From CmP2 sp052084925 (lineage in GTDB: Bacteria; Actinomycetota; Actinomycetes; Actinomycetales; Micrococcaceae), in assembly GCA_052084925.1 (NCBI GenBank), contig JBQDEV010000001.1, forward strand, positions 310,001-374,000: DNA of 64,000 nucleotides. Direction: 5' to 3'. Below, piece by piece: positions 31,280 to 38,630 of this stretch. The translations under genes and the position numbers were made by a program. Below the pieces are notes generated by a model. The model worked only from the letters and a program-made list of their open reading frames with translations. It was not told the DNA's origin and made no database searches. Every line of letters begins with the position of its first letter. Within the stretch, counting starts at the first letter, position 1.

Positions 31280-32191
31280 ATGTCCAGCACCGATTCCACA
31301 CCACCCGCCTCCGGCCAGGAGCACGGCTTCACCGTCAAGAAGCGCAAGAAGTGGCCGATCATCGCCGGCGGAGCCGCTCTGGTTCTCGTCGCCGGCGGCC
31401 TAGTCGGCTTCCGCGTCTTCGGTGGGGCTGAGTCCCCGAACGAGATTGAGGGCGCCACCCTGCAGGTCGTCACCGCCGAGGGCAACCATGCCGAGCAGGC
31501 GCTCGTCGAGTACGTGGCCGAGGAGATCGCCCCCGACTACGGCATCACCATCGAATTCCGCGGGCTCGAGGATTCCACCACCCTGAACCGTGCGGTGTCC
31601 ACCGGTGAGGTCGCCGCCACCGTCTACCAGCACGAGCTGTGGCTCGCCCAGGTGCTCGAAGCGAACCCCGATTTCAGCCTGGAAGCGGCTACTCCAATCT
31701 TCCGCTGGGGTTTCGGGATCTACTCGGAGGACTATGACTCGGTGGAAGATCTTCCGGACGGCGCCACCGTCTCGCTGTACAACGACCCGGCCAACGAGGC
31801 CCAGGGGCTGTGGCTACTGGAGACCGCCGGACTGATCGAGCTCGATGACAGCATCGACAAGTGGCAGGCCACGCAGGCCGATATTGTGTCGAACCCGAAG
31901 AACTTGGAGTTCCTGCTGCTCGATTTCGCCGCTCAGACGCGAGCCCTCTCCGACGTCGACGCCACCGTGGGCTACACCGAGTACTACGCCTCGGCAGGTA
32001 TCTCCACGGATCTGCAGATCTTCGCCCCGCCGGCACCGGATGAGTTCGCCGGTCAGCTCACCATCGGCTCCGACTACAAGGACACCGAGAACATCCAGAA
32101 CCTGGTCAAGGCATTCCAGGACCCCCGCGTGCAGGAATTCCTGGCCGAGGACCCGGAGGTCAAGGGCCTGGTTCTGCCCTACGACGACTGA
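31280..32191 (+). CDS. metQ: Methionine-binding protein MetQ/NlpA family, membrane-anchored form
   Basis: This 303-residue protein has the NlpA fold: TLQVVTAEGNHAEQALVEYVA at the start of the mature domain, STTLNRAVSTGEVAATVYQHELWL and VSLYNDPANEAQGLWLLE. The N-terminus is a 19-residue polar leader, then KKRKK and a single helix (about 26-46), with no lipobox Cys. It is therefore held in the membrane by an uncleaved anchor rather than lipid. GAAAGG precedes the ATG. It is the third gene of metNIQ and is followed by a hairpin. Confidence 0.92.
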   Translation: MSSTDSTPPASGQEHGFTVKKRKKWPIIAGGAALVLVAGGLVGFRVFGGAESPNEIEGATLQVVTAEGNHAEQALVEYVAEEIAPDYGITIEFRGLEDSTTLNRAVSTGEVAATVYQHELWLAQVLEANPDFSLEAATPIFRWGFGIYSEDYDSVEDLPDGATVSLYNDPANEAQGLWLLETAGLIELDDSIDKWQATQADIVSNPKNLEFLLLDFAAQTRALSDVDATVGYTEYYASAGISTDLQIFAPPAPDEFAGQLTIGSDYKDTENIQNLVKAFQDPRVQEFLAEDPEVKGLVLPYDD

Positions 32192-32207
32192 TCAGGAGAC
32201 CCTGATC
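32190..32207 (+). terminator. Hairpin after metQ
   Basis: GATCAGG-AGAC-CCTGATC overlaps the metQ stop codon. The stem is short (7 bp) and has no T-run, so it is a weak terminator or mRNA-stabilising hairpin. Confidence 0.45.
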
Positions 32208-32217
32208 GGGCCCCACC

Positions 32218-32265
32218 GATCAACCACGACGGCGTCTGCGCGACGCTCGCGTACGGTAGCGACTT
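32218..32265 (+). repeat. Left 48-bp direct repeat bracketing the lipoprotein gene
   Basis: This 48-bp segment matches 32926-32973 at 45 of 48 positions; the first 34 bases are identical. The right copy runs into the stop codon of rlmN. The left copy lies 26 bp after metQ. Confidence 0.85.
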
Positions 32266-32385
32266 TGGCCTGACTTTTGGACAAATATCGGCAAGGACCA
32301 CTCGCGTATCTCTGCTTCGGCTACTATTTGGTATCTGAAACTTCTAGTTCGACGATGACCTCGTCAGCATGAAAAGGGTAGTTCT

Positions 32386-32877
32386 GTGCGCTCCAAAAAA
32401 GGTTTAGTCGCGGTTGTCTCCGGATTCGTAGCATTAGGCACATTAAGTGCCTGCGGAAGCACCGATAGTGACTCTGCCTCAGCCTCCGAGCTATCTGGCA
32501 CGGACGCGGTGGAGTACATCGAATCGAACACAGACGCAGCGAACGTAGTCGTGGAGTCACATCGAAATCAAGGGCGCAGCATATACATTACCTTCGACTT
32601 GTCAGATTCGAAGACTAATAATGATCTGTCAGCAGGAGCCCGAACCGACACGTTCGAACTTCTTAAGTCTGTTGATGAAACGTCCCTCGACGTTGATCGA
32701 GTACTAATCAAGGGTAGCTACTCCGTCGAAGATGTTTATGGGAACGCGGATTACACTGTCGTCGTTGACGTCTCCTATGAGCAAGACACTATTTCATTAA
32801 TCAACTTTGATAATCGGTCTGTCATCGACAATATTTGGCGGATTGCTGACAAGGCTAAAATTCATGCCGACCTGTAA
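32386..32877 (+). CDS. Lipoprotein of unknown function in a low-GC insert
   Basis: A 163-residue predicted lipoprotein. The signal peptide (MRSKKGLVAVVSGF...) ends in LSAC with Cys23, followed by a Ser/Asp-rich linker. The mature domain has no motif that I recognise; its spacing of beta-like strands (SIYITFDLSDSK, DYTVVVDVSY) suggests a small soluble fold. Codon use differs from its neighbours, with several TTA leucine codons and stretches below 40% GC. The gene is the only one between two 48-bp direct repeats, which indicates that it was inserted next to rlmN. Confidence 0.8.
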   Translation: MRSKKGLVAVVSGFVALGTLSACGSTDSDSASASELSGTDAVEYIESNTDAANVVVESHRNQGRSIYITFDLSDSKTNNDLSAGARTDTFELLKSVDETSLDVDRVLIKGSYSVEDVYGNADYTVVVDVSYEQDTISLINFDNRSVIDNIWRIADKAKIHADL

Positions 32878-32925
32878 ATTACTCAGGTTAGGAAGACGCA
32901 ATTACGTCTAGATTTACTTACTACT

Positions 32926-32973
32926 GATCAACCACGACGGCGTCTGCGCGACGCTCGCGCACGGAAGCGGCTT
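32926..32973 (+). repeat. Right 48-bp direct repeat, overlapping the rlmN stop codon
   Basis: Partner of 32218-32265, with three mismatches in 48. Its last bases are part of the rlmN stop (32972-32974, minus strand). The pair encloses about 660 bp of low-GC DNA carrying one lipoprotein gene. Confidence 0.85.
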
Positions 32974-34348
32974 AGGCTTCTTCCGCGGCGAGCTGGCCGC
33001 AGGCGCCGTCAATCTCTTTGCCGCGAGTGTCGCGCAGAGTGGTGGGCACCCCGGCGTCGTTGAGACGGCGCACGAATTCGGCGGTGACATCGGGTTCCGA
33101 GGCGGTCCAGATCGAGCCCGGGGTCGGATTCAGCGGGATCGGATTGACGTGCACCCAGCCGCGACCGCGGGCGTTGAGCTTCTTCGCCAGCAGGTCGGCG
33201 CGCCAGCCGTGATCGTTCATGTCCTTGATCAGCGCGTACTCGATAGACACGCGGCGGCCCGTGGTGCGGTAGTAGTTGTACGCCGCGTCGATGGCCTCGT
33301 CCGCCTTCCAGCGGGAGTTCACGGGGATCAGCTCGTCGCGCAACTCGTCATCGGGAGCGTGCAGCGACAGCGCGAACGTCACCGGGATGCCCTCGTCGGC
33401 CAACTTGTTGATGGCCGGGACCAGTCCGACCGTGGAGACGGTGATGTTCCGTGCCGACATGCCCAGGCCCTCGGGGGCGGGGTCCACCATGCGGCGCACT
33501 GAGTTGATGACCCGCTTGTAGTTGGCCAGCGGCTCGCCCATTCCCATGAATACGATGTTGGAGACGCGCTCCACGGGTGCGCTCGGGTCGCGCTGGCCCC
33601 GGCGTCCGCCGAGCTCACCGGCGGCGACCACCTGGTTGGCGCGCACAATCTGCTCCACGATCTCCGCCGTCGACATGTTGCGGGTCAGCCCGTTCTGGCC
33701 GGTGGCGCAGAAGGGGCAGTTCATGCCGCAACCGGCCTGCGAGGACACGCACAGGGTGATGCGGCCGGGGTAGCGCATCAGCACGGACTCGACCAGGGCG
33801 CCGTCGAAGAGGCGCCACAGGAACTTGATGGTGTCACCGGAGTCGGTGGAGAACCGGCGCACCTCGGTGAGCAGCGGCGGCATCATCTGCTCGACCAGCT
33901 CAGTGCGGCCCGACTGGGGCAGATCCGTCATCTGCTCCGGGTCGGAAGTGTGGTGCGCGAAGTAGTGGGTGGAGAGCTGCTTGGCGCGGAATCCGGGCAG
34001 GCCCAGCTCTTTGAGCTTGTCCTGACGCTCGGCGAGGCTCAGGTCGGCCAGGTGCGTCGGTGGCTGCTTCACGCGGGGCTGTTTGAACTGCAGCAGCGGG
34101 CGGCCTTCCGAGTTGGTCCGCTGGGTCCAGCCCTCGGCTTTGGGGCGGACCTGTGGGCGTGCGGCATCGGCCGAACCGGTCATGTTCCGGGATTCGGCGG
34201 GCGAACCGTAACCGTGCTTCTTCAGTCGGTCGCGGTCTTCGGCTAGTTCGGCCAGGGGGCGGGCTTCGACGTCGACGTCGCGCTCAGGGGTTTCCAGGGC
34301 GATAACGTCAGACGGAGCAGAATTCTCAGGGGTGCGGTGCTCAGACAT
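32972..34348 (-). CDS. rlmN: 23S rRNA (adenine2503-C2)-methyltransferase RlmN
   Basis: The protein is 458 residues from the ATG at 34348 (AGAGAG upstream); a TTG at 34369 is a weaker start. The radical-SAM cysteines are Cys207, Cys211 and Cys214 (CGMNCPFC), followed by the family's FMGMGEP and a late catalytic Cys450 in DGACGQL. It methylates A2503 of 23S rRNA and A37 of some tRNAs. The first 100 residues are an unusual charged extension absent from most RlmN proteins (370-390 residues). The 3' end is the site of the low-GC lipoprotein insert. Confidence 0.95.
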   Translation of the reverse strand: MSEHRTPENSAPSDVIALETPERDVDVEARPLAELAEDRDRLKKHGYGSPAESRNMTGSADAARPQVRPKAEGWTQRTNSEGRPLLQFKQPRVKQPPTHLADLSLAERQDKLKELGLPGFRAKQLSTHYFAHHTSDPEQMTDLPQSGRTELVEQMMPPLLTEVRRFSTDSGDTIKFLWRLFDGALVESVLMRYPGRITLCVSSQAGCGMNCPFCATGQNGLTRNMSTAEIVEQIVRANQVVAAGELGGRRGQRDPSAPVERVSNIVFMGMGEPLANYKRVINSVRRMVDPAPEGLGMSARNITVSTVGLVPAINKLADEGIPVTFALSLHAPDDELRDELIPVNSRWKADEAIDAAYNYYRTTGRRVSIEYALIKDMNDHGWRADLLAKKLNARGRGWVHVNPIPLNPTPGSIWTASEPDVTAEFVRRLNDAGVPTTLRDTRGKEIDGACGQLAAEEA

Positions 34349-34455
34349 GGCTCTCTTATTCTCCCACAACGGCGCAAATCGGCCACTGCGCTCCTCGCGG
34401 GGGAGGCGTACCGTAGAGGGGACAGCAACCTGAACGCATAGAGAAGGTGACTGTC

Positions 34456-34692
34456 ATGACACCGAAGACAACACCCGAAGAACCCTCGGAGACACCCGGT
34501 CGGCTTGGCTTCTTCGCCGTACCGGTCGAACTGCTCGGGGTAGTCATCGCCCTCAGCGCCGGAGTACTGACGGTGATGACCCCCGATCAATCCACCGCAC
34601 TCGGCATCGCGATGCTCGTCGTCGCGGCCGTGCTGCTCATCGATGTCAGCCGACGTATCTGGCGGCTGGCCACCGGCCGCGAGCACTACTGA
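34456..34692 (+). CDS. Small two-helix membrane protein
   Basis: This 78-residue product starts at the ATG at 34456, with AGAAGG eight bases upstream. After a Pro/Glu-rich leader there are two hydrophobic segments (VELLGVVIALSAGVLTVM and ALGIAMLVVAAVLLIDVS) and a basic end (RRIWRLATGREHY). No family recognised. It is divergent from rlmN across 107 bp and is followed 23 bp later by another unknown gene. Confidence 0.7.
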   Translation: MTPKTTPEEPSETPGRLGFFAVPVELLGVVIALSAGVLTVMTPDQSTALGIAMLVVAAVLLIDVSRRIWRLATGREHY

Positions 34693-34715
34693 CCCTTGCG
34701 ACGGAGCACTCACTC

Positions 34716-35204
34716 ATGAATGCTGATTCAAATCCGACGACACTCGTGCGGCTGTTTCCGGACTATGCCAACACCGTGCTGTGGTTCGTCGGACCCGTTC
34801 CCTACAACGAATCCGGCCTCACCACAGACCTGGTCCGCGAGCTCGAAGAGTGGGAGCAGTCCTACTACGCGTCGCTGACACCGGAGTACGAGTGGGCCAC
34901 CGCGGGCGCCGCCCACGCCTTCTACGAGGAAGGCACCCGTCTTGCTCAGAAGGTGGCCGACGAGTTGGGTCCCGACTTTGAGATCGAGCTGAGATCCAGT
35001 GTTCCCACGACTCCCCCACGCCGTTTTCGTGGAGTGTGCCCGGCGACGAATCCTGCGGCCGCAACCGCGTTCGACGCACTGGCAGCCAGGTACGCAGCAG
35101 AGCGACCAAGAGACGGAGAATCTGCACGGGACCCTGGCGTCGAGATATCTGGCTGGTTTGCACACACGCCGCGGACAGGCGAACGCTTCACACCGGACCG
35201 ATAA
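34716..35204 (+). CDS. Hypothetical soluble protein
   Basis: A 162-residue acidic protein without signal peptide or membrane segment. It opens with VRLFPDYANTVLWFVGPVPY and has a helical middle (LVRELEEWEQSYYASL, AAHAFYEEGTRLAQKVADELG). I do not recognise a domain. Codon use is high-GC and core-like up to about 34990; the last 60 codons are more repetitive in Arg and Ala. It may be co-transcribed with the small membrane protein upstream. Confidence 0.65.
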   Translation: MNADSNPTTLVRLFPDYANTVLWFVGPVPYNESGLTTDLVRELEEWEQSYYASLTPEYEWATAGAAHAFYEEGTRLAQKVADELGPDFEIELRSSVPTTPPRRFRGVCPATNPAAATAFDALAARYAAERPRDGESARDPGVEISGWFAHTPRTGERFTPDR

Positions 35205-35223
35205 TCAGTCGAATCTTCCCCGC

Positions 35224-35264
35224 CTGACCCGACCGAGGGGGATGTTCGGGCGCCCGCGGGTCAG
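35224..35264. terminator. Probable bidirectional terminator
   Basis: CTGACCCG and CGGGTCAG arms enclose a 25-nt GC-rich loop between the convergent hypothetical gene and the GMC oxidoreductase gene. Confidence 0.5.
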
Positions 35265-35271
35265 CCTCAGA

Positions 35272-36819
35272 TCAGAACGGGGTGACGCCGGTGATCGCGG
35301 CGGCGGCCTTCTCGCCGATCAGCACCGACGGGGCGTTGGTGTTGCCGGTGATCACCTGCGGCATGATCGAGGCATCGGCCACCCGCAGCCCTCGCACCCC
35401 GTGCACCTGCAGCGTCTGCGGATCCACGACGGCGTCGTCGTCGTTGCCCATCCGACACGTGCCGACCTGGTGGTGGTACGTGGTGGTGGTGTTGCGGATG
35501 TACTCGATCAGCGATTCATCGTCGTCACCGATCTCGGGGCCGGGATATAGCTCGGTGGCACCCCACTCCTCGGCCAAGGGTGCCTGCACGGCAATCGAGC
35601 GGCACTGGCGCAGCGAGAACAGCATCGACTCCAGATCCGCCCGCTCGGCATAGGCGTTGAGATCTACCCGCACCGGGTCCTCCGGATTCGGCCCCGACAG
35701 CGTGAGCGAGCCACGGGATTCCGGGCGCACGATGCCAGCCAGCAGCGAGAACCCCTCTTCCGGACCTTCCATCAACATGCCCGCGGTGTTGGTGTACATC
35801 GGCACCGAGAACAGGATCGGCTGGGTGTCCGGCACCGGCAGCGACGGGTCGGATTTCGCCCAGAAGTGCACCTGCGCGGCGGCCACTTCGGGCGGACCCT
35901 GCGGCTTGTCGGCCGTGCAGATCACCGGAACCAGCAGGTGGTCGTGCAGGTTCTGGCCGACGCCGGACAGATCGTGGTGCATCTCGACGCCGACGTCGTT
36001 CAGGTGTTGCGCCGGGCCAATGCCAGAGCGCAGCAGGATCTCCGGGGAGCCCAGCGCTCCCGCGGTGAGCACCACCTCGGAGGCCTCCACCGTGAAGGTC
36101 TCCCCGGCGGCGTCGACGAATTCCGCACCGGTGACGCGCAGTCCGTCGGAACCGTCCAGCAGCAGCCGCCGCGCCGTGGCGTTCGTGATCACGGTCAGGT
36201 TCTCGTGCCCCATCAGCGGTTTCACGTACGCCCGCCAGGTGTTGAGCCGCTTCTGATCGCGCATCGTGAGCTGCATCCAGCCCACACCCTCGACGTCGCC
36301 GGAGTTGTAATCCGGGTTCTCGGGCACACCCTCGGCGACGACCGCATCGTAGAGTCCCTGCTGGATGGGATGGTGGGGGTAGCCGTCCTCGGTGAGATCG
36401 AGCAGCCCGGTCGTGCCGCGCCCCGGACCGCCGGACGAATAGTTCTCGATCGCTTCGAAATAGGGCACGACGTCGTCCCAGCCCCAGCCAGAGCACCCCT
36501 GGGCGGCCCACTGGTCGTAATCCCAGCGATCGCCGCGCACCCAGATGGTGGCGTTCAGCGCGTGGGAGCCGCCCAGCACCTTGCCGCGGGGCAGGTGGAT
36601 CTGCCGGTCGTGGAGTTCGGTCTGCGGGGTAGTGAAGTAGTTCCAGTCTTCCTCCGAACCCCACAGGAATCCGAGCCGGGAGACGTCGTCGATGTTGGGG
36701 TTGGTGTCCTCGCCACCGGCCTCCACCAGGGTGACTCGATGCCCGGCATCCACTAGACGTCGCGCGAGCACACAGCCGGCGGATCCGGCACCGATGAGCA
36801 GATAGTCCGTGGTCGACAT
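35272..36819 (-). CDS. GMC-family FAD oxidoreductase (choline/alcohol dehydrogenase-like)
   Basis: A 515-residue flavoprotein. The FAD motif is YLLIGAGSAGCVLARRL (residues 6-22) with the acidic VTLVEAGG. The GMC signature 1 lies in RGKVLGGSHALNATIWVRG and signature 2 in GALGSPEILLRSGIGP. The catalytic His is in YHHQVGTCRMG near the C-terminus. The closest functional types are choline dehydrogenase (BetA) and alkyl/aryl alcohol dehydrogenases. AGGAG precedes the ATG, and a TetR-like palindrome occupies the predicted start of transcription. No betaine aldehyde dehydrogenase or betI is adjacent. Confidence 0.9.
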   Translation of the reverse strand: MSTTDYLLIGAGSAGCVLARRLVDAGHRVTLVEAGGEDTNPNIDDVSRLGFLWGSEEDWNYFTTPQTELHDRQIHLPRGKVLGGSHALNATIWVRGDRWDYDQWAAQGCSGWGWDDVVPYFEAIENYSSGGPGRGTTGLLDLTEDGYPHHPIQQGLYDAVVAEGVPENPDYNSGDVEGVGWMQLTMRDQKRLNTWRAYVKPLMGHENLTVITNATARRLLLDGSDGLRVTGAEFVDAAGETFTVEASEVVLTAGALGSPEILLRSGIGPAQHLNDVGVEMHHDLSGVGQNLHDHLLVPVICTADKPQGPPEVAAAQVHFWAKSDPSLPVPDTQPILFSVPMYTNTAGMLMEGPEEGFSLLAGIVRPESRGSLTLSGPNPEDPVRVDLNAYAERADLESMLFSLRQCRSIAVQAPLAEEWGATELYPGPEIGDDDESLIEYIRNTTTTYHHQVGTCRMGNDDDAVVDPQTLQVHGVRGLRVADASIMPQVITGNTNAPSVLIGEKAAAAITGVTPF

Positions 36820-36845
36820 GGCAGCACTCCTGTTTCCCGAGAAGG

Positions 36846-36859
36846 TGACCGATCGGTCA
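36846..36859. promoter_or_regulatory. TetR-family-type operator upstream of the GMC gene
   Basis: TGACCGATCGGTCA is a perfect 14-bp palindrome located 27 bp upstream of the GMC start and just downstream of a TACAGT -10 hexamer (36872-36877, minus strand). ACCGATCGGT-like palindromes are typical TetR/BetI-family targets. No TetR gene lies in the window. Confidence 0.5.
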
Positions 36860-36949
36860 GTTGATGTGTCTCCACTGTAGAGTGAGCCCCCTCACAGGGA
36901 CTTGGCTTTGCGTGCAGAATCCTTGATTTTCCCTCCCCAGCCCGGCACG

Positions 36950-36966
36950 ATACCCCATGGGGGTAC
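36950..36966. promoter_or_regulatory. CsoR box upstream of the CDF exporter
   Basis: ATACCCC-ATG-GGGGTAC has the 7-3-7 geometry of actinobacterial CsoR operators and matches the box at 39894-39910 (ATACCCC-CTA-GGGGTAT) at all but one arm position. It sits 24 bp before the TTG start chosen for the CDF gene. The ATG inside the box (36957) is therefore unlikely to be the start codon. Confidence 0.75.
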
Positions 36967-36989
36967 CTACGATTCAGGAGGCGAGACGA

Positions 36990-37925
36990 TTGGGCCACAG
37001 CCACGGTCACGACCACGGGCACTCACATCAGCACGGGGCCGGCAGCACCCGCGCCCGGCTGGCGGTCGCCTTCGGGGTGACCTCCCTGGTGCTCGTCATC
37101 GGGGTGATCGGCGCGTGGATCACCGGGTCGCTGGCACTGCTGGTCGATGCCGCCCACATGCTCACCGATGCCGGCGGATTGCTGGTCGCCCTCATCGCCG
37201 CCACCCTGGCCCTGCGTCCGGCCTCGGGTCAGCGGACCTGGGGATGGCTGCGCGCAGAGGTGCTCGCCGCGGGCGCCCAGGCCACCGTGCTACTCGGGGT
37301 AGGCATATTCGCCCTGGTGGAGGGGGTGCGCCGCTGGCAGGATCCACCCGAGATCGCCGGGGGCGAGCTGCTGATCTTCGGCATCATCGGCCTCGCCGGC
37401 AACCTGGTCTCACTACTGGTATTGCTCTCCGGGCGCAACGCCTCCCTGAACATGCGCGCGGCGTTCCTCGAGGTGCTCAACGACGCTCTGGGCTCGGTCG
37501 CCGTGATCATCTCCGCCATCGTTATCACCACCACGGGCTGGACGCGGGCCGACGCCGTAGCCGGTATCGCGATCGCCCTGCTCATCATCCCGCGGGCCTT
37601 CGTGATCCTGAAGGAGGCCGGCTCGGTACTGCTAGAGACCGCGCCGAAAGGGCTCGACGTCGAGGCGGTGCGTGAGCACATGGAGCGCAAGGACGGGGTG
37701 ATCGAGGTGCACGACCTGCACGCCACCCGCATCGACACCCGCACCGTGGTGGTCACCGCGCATGTGGTGATCGAGGCCGAGCGCTTCCACGACGGCACCG
37801 CCCCGCAGATCCTCGACGCCCTGCAGCATTGCCTCACCGAACACCTCGGCATCCCGGTGGATCACGCCACCATCCAACTGGAACCACCGGAGCATCAGGG
37901 CCACGAGCCCGAGCTCAGTCACTGA
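36990..37925 (+). CDS. Cation diffusion facilitator (CzcD/ZitB-like) metal exporter
   Basis: The protein is 311 residues from the TTG at 36990, with AGGAGG eight bases upstream. The in-frame ATG at 36957 lies inside a CsoR box and is rejected. The N-terminus is His-rich (HSHGHDHGHSHQHG). Six helices follow, with the HxxxD pair AAHMLTDAGG in helix 2 and EVLNDALGSVAV in helix 5 forming the metal site, and a C-terminal cytoplasmic domain with EVHDLHA. Family members export Zn, Cd or Co in exchange for protons. The CsoR box implies copper- or thiol-metal-responsive control, which is unusual for a zinc exporter. Confidence 0.9.
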   Translation: MGHSHGHDHGHSHQHGAGSTRARLAVAFGVTSLVLVIGVIGAWITGSLALLVDAAHMLTDAGGLLVALIAATLALRPASGQRTWGWLRAEVLAAGAQATVLLGVGIFALVEGVRRWQDPPEIAGGELLIFGIIGLAGNLVSLLVLLSGRNASLNMRAAFLEVLNDALGSVAVIISAIVITTTGWTRADAVAGIAIALLIIPRAFVILKEAGSVLLETAPKGLDVEAVREHMERKDGVIEVHDLHATRIDTRTVVVTAHVVIEAERFHDGTAPQILDALQHCLTEHLGIPVDHATIQLEPPEHQGHEPELSH

Positions 37926-38077
37926 CCTCAACGCCAGCTGAACAGCGGCGAACAACTCGCTGGCAATCGCGTCCACGCGCCGTTCAGACTCTGGTCAGAC
38001 GGCGTGAACATCTGCCTACTCTGATGACCTCTTCCGAGGAGCCCCACCGGCACCCTCCCAACTGAGAGGCACACTCC

Positions 38078-38389
38078 ATGTCACGCACGACCTCAGCACT
38101 GAAGAAGACTCTGGCTGGCGCCGCGGCGTCCATCGCACTGGTCGCCGGAGGTGTGGCCGTGGCCGCACCCGCCCAAGCGGGCCCCATCAAGTCGACCTTC
38201 GTCACGGTCACAGGTCCCGACACCTGCTACGCCGCGACGACTGCGAAGGTCGCACAGCTCACCTGGCAGAAGCAGGTCGTCGATGTGAAGTACTGGTGCA
38301 AGAAGGTCGAGATGCCGCTGTCGGGCGGTGGACATTACTACAAGTATTCGTCCTACATCACCTACCACGACGGCAAGGGGCACTCCTAA
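38078..38389 (+). CDS. Small secreted protein
   Basis: A 103-residue protein with a Sec signal peptide (basic MSRTTSALKK, hydrophobic core, cleavage after AQA near residue 34). The mature part of about 69 residues has two cysteines (DTCYAAT and KYWCKK) that could form a disulfide, and a Tyr-rich end (HYYKYSSYITYH). GAGAGG precedes the ATG. I recognise no family; small basic secreted proteins of this kind are common in actinobacteria. A strong hairpin follows. Confidence 0.75.
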   Translation: MSRTTSALKKTLAGAAASIALVAGGVAVAAPAQAGPIKSTFVTVTGPDTCYAATTAKVAQLTWQKQVVDVKYWCKKVEMPLSGGGHYYKYSSYITYHDGKGHS

Positions 38390-38419
38390 AACTCGCCCGG
38401 CACCGCTGCGCAGCGGCCG

Positions 38420-38453
38420 ACAACCCAGAACTGACCAGTCAGTTCTGGGTTGT
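38420..38453. terminator. Bidirectional terminator
   Basis: A 15-bp perfect stem (38420-38434 with 38439-38453) and a CCAG loop lie between the secreted-protein gene and the convergent small membrane gene. The right arm is also the last codons and stop of the latter. Confidence 0.8.
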
Positions 38454-38630
38454 GGTGGTACGGCTCAGATACACGACGAGCCCGCCGACCGCCACACTGC
38501 TGATCGCGGTGAATGCTGTGTTGCTCTCGGTGGACCCGGAGACGAGCCACACCACCAGGGTGGCCGTTCCGAGCACCATGGCCAATCCCCCGAGCACCGC
38601 CGCTGTCCGCTGTCTCGCGTTCTGCGCCAT
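38439..38630 (-). CDS. Small two-helix membrane protein coupled to the DUF998-like gene
   Basis: This 63-residue protein (MAQNARQRTAAVLGG...) starts at 38630, where its ATG overlaps the stop of the upstream membrane gene as TGATG, so translation is coupled. Two hydrophobic segments (AVLGGLAMVLGTATLVVWLV and AFTAISSVAVGGLVVYLS) flank a short polar loop. No known family. Its terminal codons are part of a bidirectional terminator stem. Confidence 0.7.
   Translation of the reverse strand: MAQNARQRTAAVLGGLAMVLGTATLVVWLVSGSTESNTAFTAISSVAVGGLVVYLSRTTTTQN

Noticed and set aside
32218..32973. Insertion sequence explanation for the repeat-bracketed lipoprotein gene
   Set aside because: There is no transposase frame and no terminal inverted repeats. 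The 48-bp direct repeats are far longer than normal target duplications.
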